In this document: positions 60,844 to 64,000 of the stretch, piece after piece
How positions within the stretch are numbered: the stretch's first letter is position 1
Layout: each line of letters opens with the position of its first letter
Source of the DNA: Aquipseudomonas alcaligenes_A
GTDB taxonomy: Bacteria > Pseudomonadota > Gammaproteobacteria > Pseudomonadales > Pseudomonadaceae
Reading direction: 5' to 3' (one strand)
Assembly: GCA_048595745.1 (NCBI GenBank)
Contig: CP184361.1
Length of the DNA stretch: 64,000 nucleotides
Program-made: the position numbers and the translations under genes
Notes under the pieces: generated by a model
The model's database searches: none
Told to the model about the DNA's origin: nothing
The model's input: only the letters and a program-made list of their open reading frames with translations

Positions 60844-61761
60844 ATGGATGTCGGTGGGCTGGCCATCAGCATGGCCTTCAGTGTCGGCGCCTGCGTTGGC
60901 GGCGGCTGGTGGTGCATCAAGCGCCTGTCCGAGGCGCGCTTCCTGCTCAATACGCCGACGTCGAAGATCCGCTCGGCGGCGCAGGGTTATGTCGAGCTGT
61001 ACGGTGTGCTGGACGAACTGCCCGATGGCCAGCTGCAAGCGCCGCTGACTGGCATCCCCTGCCTGTGGTGGCGCTTCAAAATCGAAGAGTACGACGACGA
61101 TGGCAAGCGCAAGCGCTGGCGAGTGATCGAGAGTGGCGTCAGCGAGGCGCTGGTGCGCCTCAGGGATGCTACCGGCGAGTGCCTGATCAACCCCAAGGGT
61201 GCCGAAGTGCGGCCGAGCACGCGTCAGGTCTGGAGTGGTAGCGAGCGGCATCCTCGCGGCCTCAGTGGTAGCGTTGGGTTGCTCGGCATGCTGTTTTCCG
61301 CTGGCAGCTTGTACCGTTACACCGAGGAGCGCCTGCATGTCGGACAACCGCTCTATGCCATCGGCGATTTCCGCACCCAGGGCGGTGCCGAGGCGTTCGA
61401 CCTGACCCTGGCGCAGGGGGCGGTGGTGCGCGAGTGGAAGAGCGATTTCGCCGGCATGCTGCAGCGCTTTGACAGCAATGGCGATGGCCAGCTGGACCCC
61501 GCCGAGTGGGAGCGCATGCGCGAATCGGCCAGGGTCGAGGCGCAGCGCCGGCATGTCGGGCGTGGCGAGGTGCCGGTGCATCACCAGCTACGCAAGCCGG
61601 GCGAGACCTACCCCTTCATTCTCTCCAATCATGGCGAGGACCAGCTGGCCCGCGGTTTCTACTGGCAGGCTGCCGGCGGGGCGCTGCTCTGCTTACTGGG
61701 TGCACTGGCCAGTGCCTGGCTGGTCGGCAATGTGCTGCTGCCCGGGCTGGCCGCCGGCTGA
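60844..61761 (+). CDS. GIDE-domain membrane protein with an EF-hand-like loop
   Basis: The 305-residue product has an N-terminal membrane segment (about 8-25), a GIDE-type region as found in bacterial relatives of E3 ligase membrane proteins (GIPCLWWRFKIEEY, AIGDFRTQGG), and a C-terminal membrane segment (about 280-300). Between them DSNGDGQLDPAEWERM matches a calcium-binding EF-hand loop (D-x-N-x-D-G-x-L-D-x-x-E). No RING domain is seen, so ubiquitin ligase function is not implied. The ATG at 60844 has no spacing from the lemA stop and is probably coupled. Confidence 0.8.
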   Translation: MDVGGLAISMAFSVGACVGGGWWCIKRLSEARFLLNTPTSKIRSAAQGYVELYGVLDELPDGQLQAPLTGIPCLWWRFKIEEYDDDGKRKRWRVIESGVSEALVRLRDATGECLINPKGAEVRPSTRQVWSGSERHPRGLSGSVGLLGMLFSAGSLYRYTEERLHVGQPLYAIGDFRTQGGAEAFDLTLAQGAVVREWKSDFAGMLQRFDSNGDGQLDPAEWERMRESARVEAQRRHVGRGEVPVHHQLRKPGETYPFILSNHGEDQLARGFYWQAAGGALLCLLGALASAWLVGNVLLPGLAAG

Positions 61762-61767
61762 GGCCGG

Positions 61768-62262
61768 TTACTTCTTGTGGATGTTCTTCGGCAGCTGGAC
61801 GACGCGGCTCTCTGAGTAGATGTCGTGCCAGCTGCGCTTGTCCTTGTCCCACAGGACCCAGAGGAAGCCCAGGCCACAGAACAGCCAGGAACCAATGGCC
61901 ACCACGAAGCGCAGCAGCGCCTGCCACAGGGTGATGGCCGAGCCGTCGGCATTCTGGATGCGCAGGCCCCAGACCTGCATGCCGAGGGTCTGGCCGTTAT
62001 GGGTCCAGAATTTGGCGAAGAAGCCGAACAGGCTCATTACCAGCACGGTCGACAGCAGCGGGTCGCCATCCAGGACGCCGGCATCGGACATCTGGCGCAG
62101 CTGCTGCTCACCGACGATGGCCATCTGCGCCATCTTGTAGAGCAGGGTAACCACCATCAGCAGGGCAATGCTCAGCAGGAAGTCGTAGAAGATCGCGGCG
62201 CAACGGCGGGTCAGACCGGCGCTGGGGAATTCGCCCTGGGGGCGCAGCATGTGCTTGGGCAT
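61768..62262 (-). CDS. RDD-family membrane protein
   Basis: The 164-residue product has the RDD pattern: LTRRCAAIFYDFLLS at the first membrane segment, a second long segment, and a third followed by LWDKDKRSWHDIYSESRVV. Members may act in transport, but the family is not well defined. It lies convergent to the GIDE gene with a six-base gap. A frame extension to 62358 passes through the cold-shock terminator and is rejected in favour of the ATG at 62262. Confidence 0.85.
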   Translation of the reverse strand: MPKHMLRPQGEFPSAGLTRRCAAIFYDFLLSIALLMVVTLLYKMAQMAIVGEQQLRQMSDAGVLDGDPLLSTVLVMSLFGFFAKFWTHNGQTLGMQVWGLRIQNADGSAITLWQALLRFVVAIGSWLFCGLGFLWVLWDKDKRSWHDIYSESRVVQLPKNIHKK

Positions 62263-62333
62263 GGCTAGCTCGGGTGCAGAGAATTGCGCGGGATTGTACG
62301 GGGTGTCGGGAGCAGGAACAAAAACCTGCAGGC

Positions 62334-62366
62334 GAAAAAAAGCCCCTGATGTTGCCATCAGGGGCT
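62334..62366 (-). terminator. Rho-independent terminator of the cold-shock gene
   Basis: AGCCCCTGAT / ATCAGGGGCT form the stem, followed by seven or more T residues on the minus strand. Confidence 0.92.
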
Positions 62367-62384
62367 CTTTCGTAGCAGCAGCGA

Positions 62385-62597
62385 TTAGCCCAGAACCTGG
62401 ACCTTGTCAGCTTGCATGCCTTTCTGGCCTTGCACGGCTTCGAAGGTGACCTTCTGGCCTTCTTTCAGGCTGCGGAAGCCCGAACCTTCGATAGCGCGGA
62501 AGTGCACGAACAGATCCGGACCGCTCTCGGGGGTGATGAAGCCGAAGCCCTTCTCGTCGTTGAACCACTTGACGGTGCCGGTTTGACGATTCGACAT
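62385..62597 (-). CDS. Cold-shock domain protein (CspA/CapB type)
   Basis: The 70-residue product is a single cold-shock domain that binds single-stranded RNA/DNA, with RNP1 KGFGFI and RNP2 LFVHF. It starts MSNRQTGTVKWFNDEKG. The ATG follows CAAGGAAATAAGACA. The region upstream to the tRNA (62598-62851, 254 bases) would hold its promoter and a leader; a CCTCGCG/CGCGAGG hairpin lies about 35 bases before the start, but nothing else was recognised there. Confidence 0.95.
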   Translation of the reverse strand: MSNRQTGTVKWFNDEKGFGFITPESGPDLFVHFRAIEGSGFRSLKEGQKVTFEAVQGQKGMQADKVQVLG

Positions 62598-62851
62598 TGT
62601 CTTATTTCCTTGAAACTAGAGTTGATGACAGCCTCGCGGATTTTTGGCGCGCGAGGGCTGGAACTGGTTGCAGAGAGTAAGAGAAGTCGAGCGGGATGTA
62701 GCGGATCTAGGATCTACTGCACCAGGTCACGATTCAAGGCGACCCATGCAAACACAGTTGACCCACTCTACGCTAACTCAAACGGATTTGCCAACCCCCC
62801 TGAAACAGCTGATTCCAGAGGCTTTGCAGGCAGTTTTGAGGGAAGAAATCG

Positions 62852-62936
62852 TGGTGCCCCGGGAGAGACTCGAACTCTCACTCCTTTCGAAAACGGATTT
62901 TGAATCCGCCGCGTCTACCGATTCCGCCACCGAGGC
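62852..62936 (-). tRNA. tRNA-Leu (anticodon CAA)
   Basis: The minus-strand sequence folds as a class II tRNA of 85 bases. The acceptor GCCTCGG pairs with CCGGGGC, the D-arm is TGGCGGAATCGGTAGACGC, the anticodon stem GCGGA/TCCGT carries loop TTCAAAA (anticodon CAA), and there is a long variable arm. The T-arm is GAGAGTTCGAGTCTCTC with encoded CCA. It decodes UUG leucine codons. Confidence 0.96.
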
Positions 62937-62949
62937 ACGATGGGCGCGC

Positions 62950-62978
62950 AGTATAGGGAGGCGACCGGGGGTGGTCAA
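62950..62978 (-). promoter_or_regulatory. Sigma70 promoter of tRNA-Leu
   Basis: TTGACC-N17-TATACT on the minus strand, ending 13 bases before the mature tRNA 5' end. Both hexamers differ from consensus by one base each and the spacing is ideal. Confidence 0.85.
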
Positions 62979-63087
62979 TCGCGCCACGGGCATGCGCGGG
63001 AGTGTCGCCGCAGGCCGCAAAGCTGGCGACGTTCGTCAAGTTTGTCGGTTATTCTCGCGCCGATGAGATCCGGTGGGGGAGAGGTGG

Positions 63088-63843
63088 GTGCTCGGAGTTG
63101 TTCGCAGTGGGCTTGCTGGCCTGATCTTCATGCTGCCAACAATGGCGGCGGCCGATACCCTGACCTATGCCGTGAGCGATGAGAGCTGGGTGCCTTACTG
63201 GGTGGTCGGCGACGACCAGGTCACTGGCGTGCTCAGCGATGTCATGCACGCGCTGGACGAGCAGCTGGCCGTCGAGCTGCAGGCCGCGCGCCCTGCGCCG
63301 CCCCTGCGTGCGCAGAAGATGTTCCGTGACGGCCAGGTGCAGCTCGAGTGTTGTGTCAGCCGGCAATGGCGCACGGCGCCCGACCAGGTCGCGGTGACCC
63401 TGTGGACCGAGCCGGTACTTGAGGCGCACGAGGTGCTGGTGTTTGCGCCGGGACGCGCTTTTGCCTTCACTCAGCTCGCCGACCTGCGCGGCAAGACCAT
63501 CGCCACCGTGCGTGGCTATGGCTATGCCGGTAGCGAGTATTTTCGTCGACATGACAGTCCGGATGCGATTGCCCTGCTGTACAAGGTGGCACATGGGCGC
63601 AGCCAGGCTGGCATCATCGACCGATTGGAGTTGGCCTACCTGCGCCACAGGCATCCGGAGCTGCAGTCGGGCAGTGCGCGGGTGGAGGAGGGGCCGGTGA
63701 TCAACAGCTCCGAGCTGCGCATCCGCCTGCATCGCTCGCGTGCCGAGCTGTTGCCGGTACTCAATGCCGCGATCGCGCAGCTGCGCCGGGATGGCAGTCT
63801 GCAGCGCATCATGAGCCGCTATGCACCACCGCCGCCGCAGTGA
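63088..63843 (+). CDS. Periplasmic solute-binding-like protein (SBP family 3)
   Basis: The 251-residue product has a signal peptide (LAGLIFMLPTMAAA, cleaved near ADT) and resembles family 3 solute-binding proteins, with LTYAVSDESWVPYWV, LRGKTIATVRGYGY and the C-terminal LRRDGSLQRIMSRY. No transporter genes lie next to it in the window. Two in-frame GTG starts exist (63073 and 63088); 63088 is chosen because GGAG stands six bases before it. The protein has a conserved Cys pair (ECCVS) that is unusual for the family. The ligand is unknown. Confidence 0.75.
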   Translation: MLGVVRSGLAGLIFMLPTMAAADTLTYAVSDESWVPYWVVGDDQVTGVLSDVMHALDEQLAVELQAARPAPPLRAQKMFRDGQVQLECCVSRQWRTAPDQVAVTLWTEPVLEAHEVLVFAPGRAFAFTQLADLRGKTIATVRGYGYAGSEYFRRHDSPDAIALLYKVAHGRSQAGIIDRLELAYLRHRHPELQSGSARVEEGPVINSSELRIRLHRSRAELLPVLNAAIAQLRRDGSLQRIMSRYAPPPPQ

Positions 63844-63912
63844 CGACAGCCGGCGCGTGGTCGCGCGGGAGGCTTTCCGGTAAGCTTGACGCCCCGCGGA
63901 GATGTGCCTGCC

Positions 63913-64000
63913 ATGCGTGTTGCTGACTTCCAATTCGACCTTCCCGATTCCCTGATCGCCCGTCACCCACTCGCCGAGCGGCGTGCCAGTCGTCTGCTGG
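63913..64000 (+). CDS. queA: S-adenosylmethionine:tRNA ribosyltransferase-isomerase (3' end outside window)
   Basis: The first 29 codons read MRVADFQFDLPDSLIARHPL, the standard N-terminus of QueA, which builds epoxyqueuosine in tRNA. The rest of the gene lies beyond the window. GGAG lies 12 bases upstream. Confidence 0.9.
   Translation, partial: MRVADFQFDLPDSLIARHPLAERRASRLL

Overview
The window is a continuous stretch of gammaproteobacterial chromosome, very probably from Pseudomonas sensu lato in the P. aeruginosa / mendocina / alcaligenes neighbourhood. The reasons are high G+C, dense operons, the pan-Pseudomonas order infB-rbfA-truB-rpsO-pnp, the order panB-panC / folK / pcnB / crcZ / cbrB / cbrA / gluQ / dksA, a phu haem-uptake locus, colRS and mexVW-like genes. 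No organism could be confirmed from the sequence alone. I saw no prophage, integrase, IS element, CRISPR array or rRNA. Every recognised gene looks intact except infB and queA, which are cut by the window edges.

Layout. 1-6215: translation and RNA-metabolism cluster on + (infB 3' part, rbfA, truB, rpsO, pnp), closed by a strong terminator. 6274-14209: poorly characterised envelope genes. A membrane/TPR-like protein converges on a minus-strand chain with overlapping stop and start codons: a DUF748/AsmA-like giant, three tandem DUF2845 paralogues and a rhomboid protease. A lone rRNA methyltransferase follows. 14368-18489: carbon metabolism on minus (thiolase, MpaB-like oxygenase, acetyl-CoA synthetase). 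18627-22577: pgi, panD, panC, panB. 22728-31386: folK, pcnB, the small RNA crcZ, the two-component system cbrB/cbrA with the small overlapping gene cbrX, gluQ and dksA. 31582-34289: aminotransferase, sfsA, GNAT and a Rieske protein. 34371-41671: divergent haem uptake, phuR against phuSTUV, plus a ChaN-type lipoprotein. 41864-46179: SDR, HugZ-like protein, fxsA, groES-groEL. 46324-48677: colR-colS and a small secreted protein. 48738-54819: a MexVW-like efflux pair and a chemoreceptor. 54999-60098: an imelysin iron-uptake-type cluster (DUF1513, two imelysins, dihaem oxidoreductase). 60273-62597: a LemA-GIDE pair, an RDD protein and a cold-shock protein. 62852-64000: tRNA-Leu(CAA), a solute-binding-like protein and the start of queA.

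How the parts work together. The best-supported regulatory story is carbon catabolite repression. CbrA/CbrB drive crcZ from a recognisable sigma54 promoter. CrcZ carries an array of AAYAAYAA Hfq/Crc-type motifs. The acetyl-CoA synthetase gene in the same window carries one such motif just ahead of its ribosome binding site, so source and target of the circuit lie about 7 kb apart. Upstream of crcZ are three GTTAC half-sites spaced exactly 22 bp apart, a good candidate for the CbrB enhancer. Iron and haem form a second theme (phu locus, ChaN lipoprotein, HugZ-like protein, Rieske protein, imelysin cluster), with Fur-box-like palindromes at phuR/phuS and at the imelysin gene. Gene order follows what I remember of P. 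aeruginosa in blocks joined in a different arrangement, which suggests rearrangement rather than acquisition of foreign DNA.
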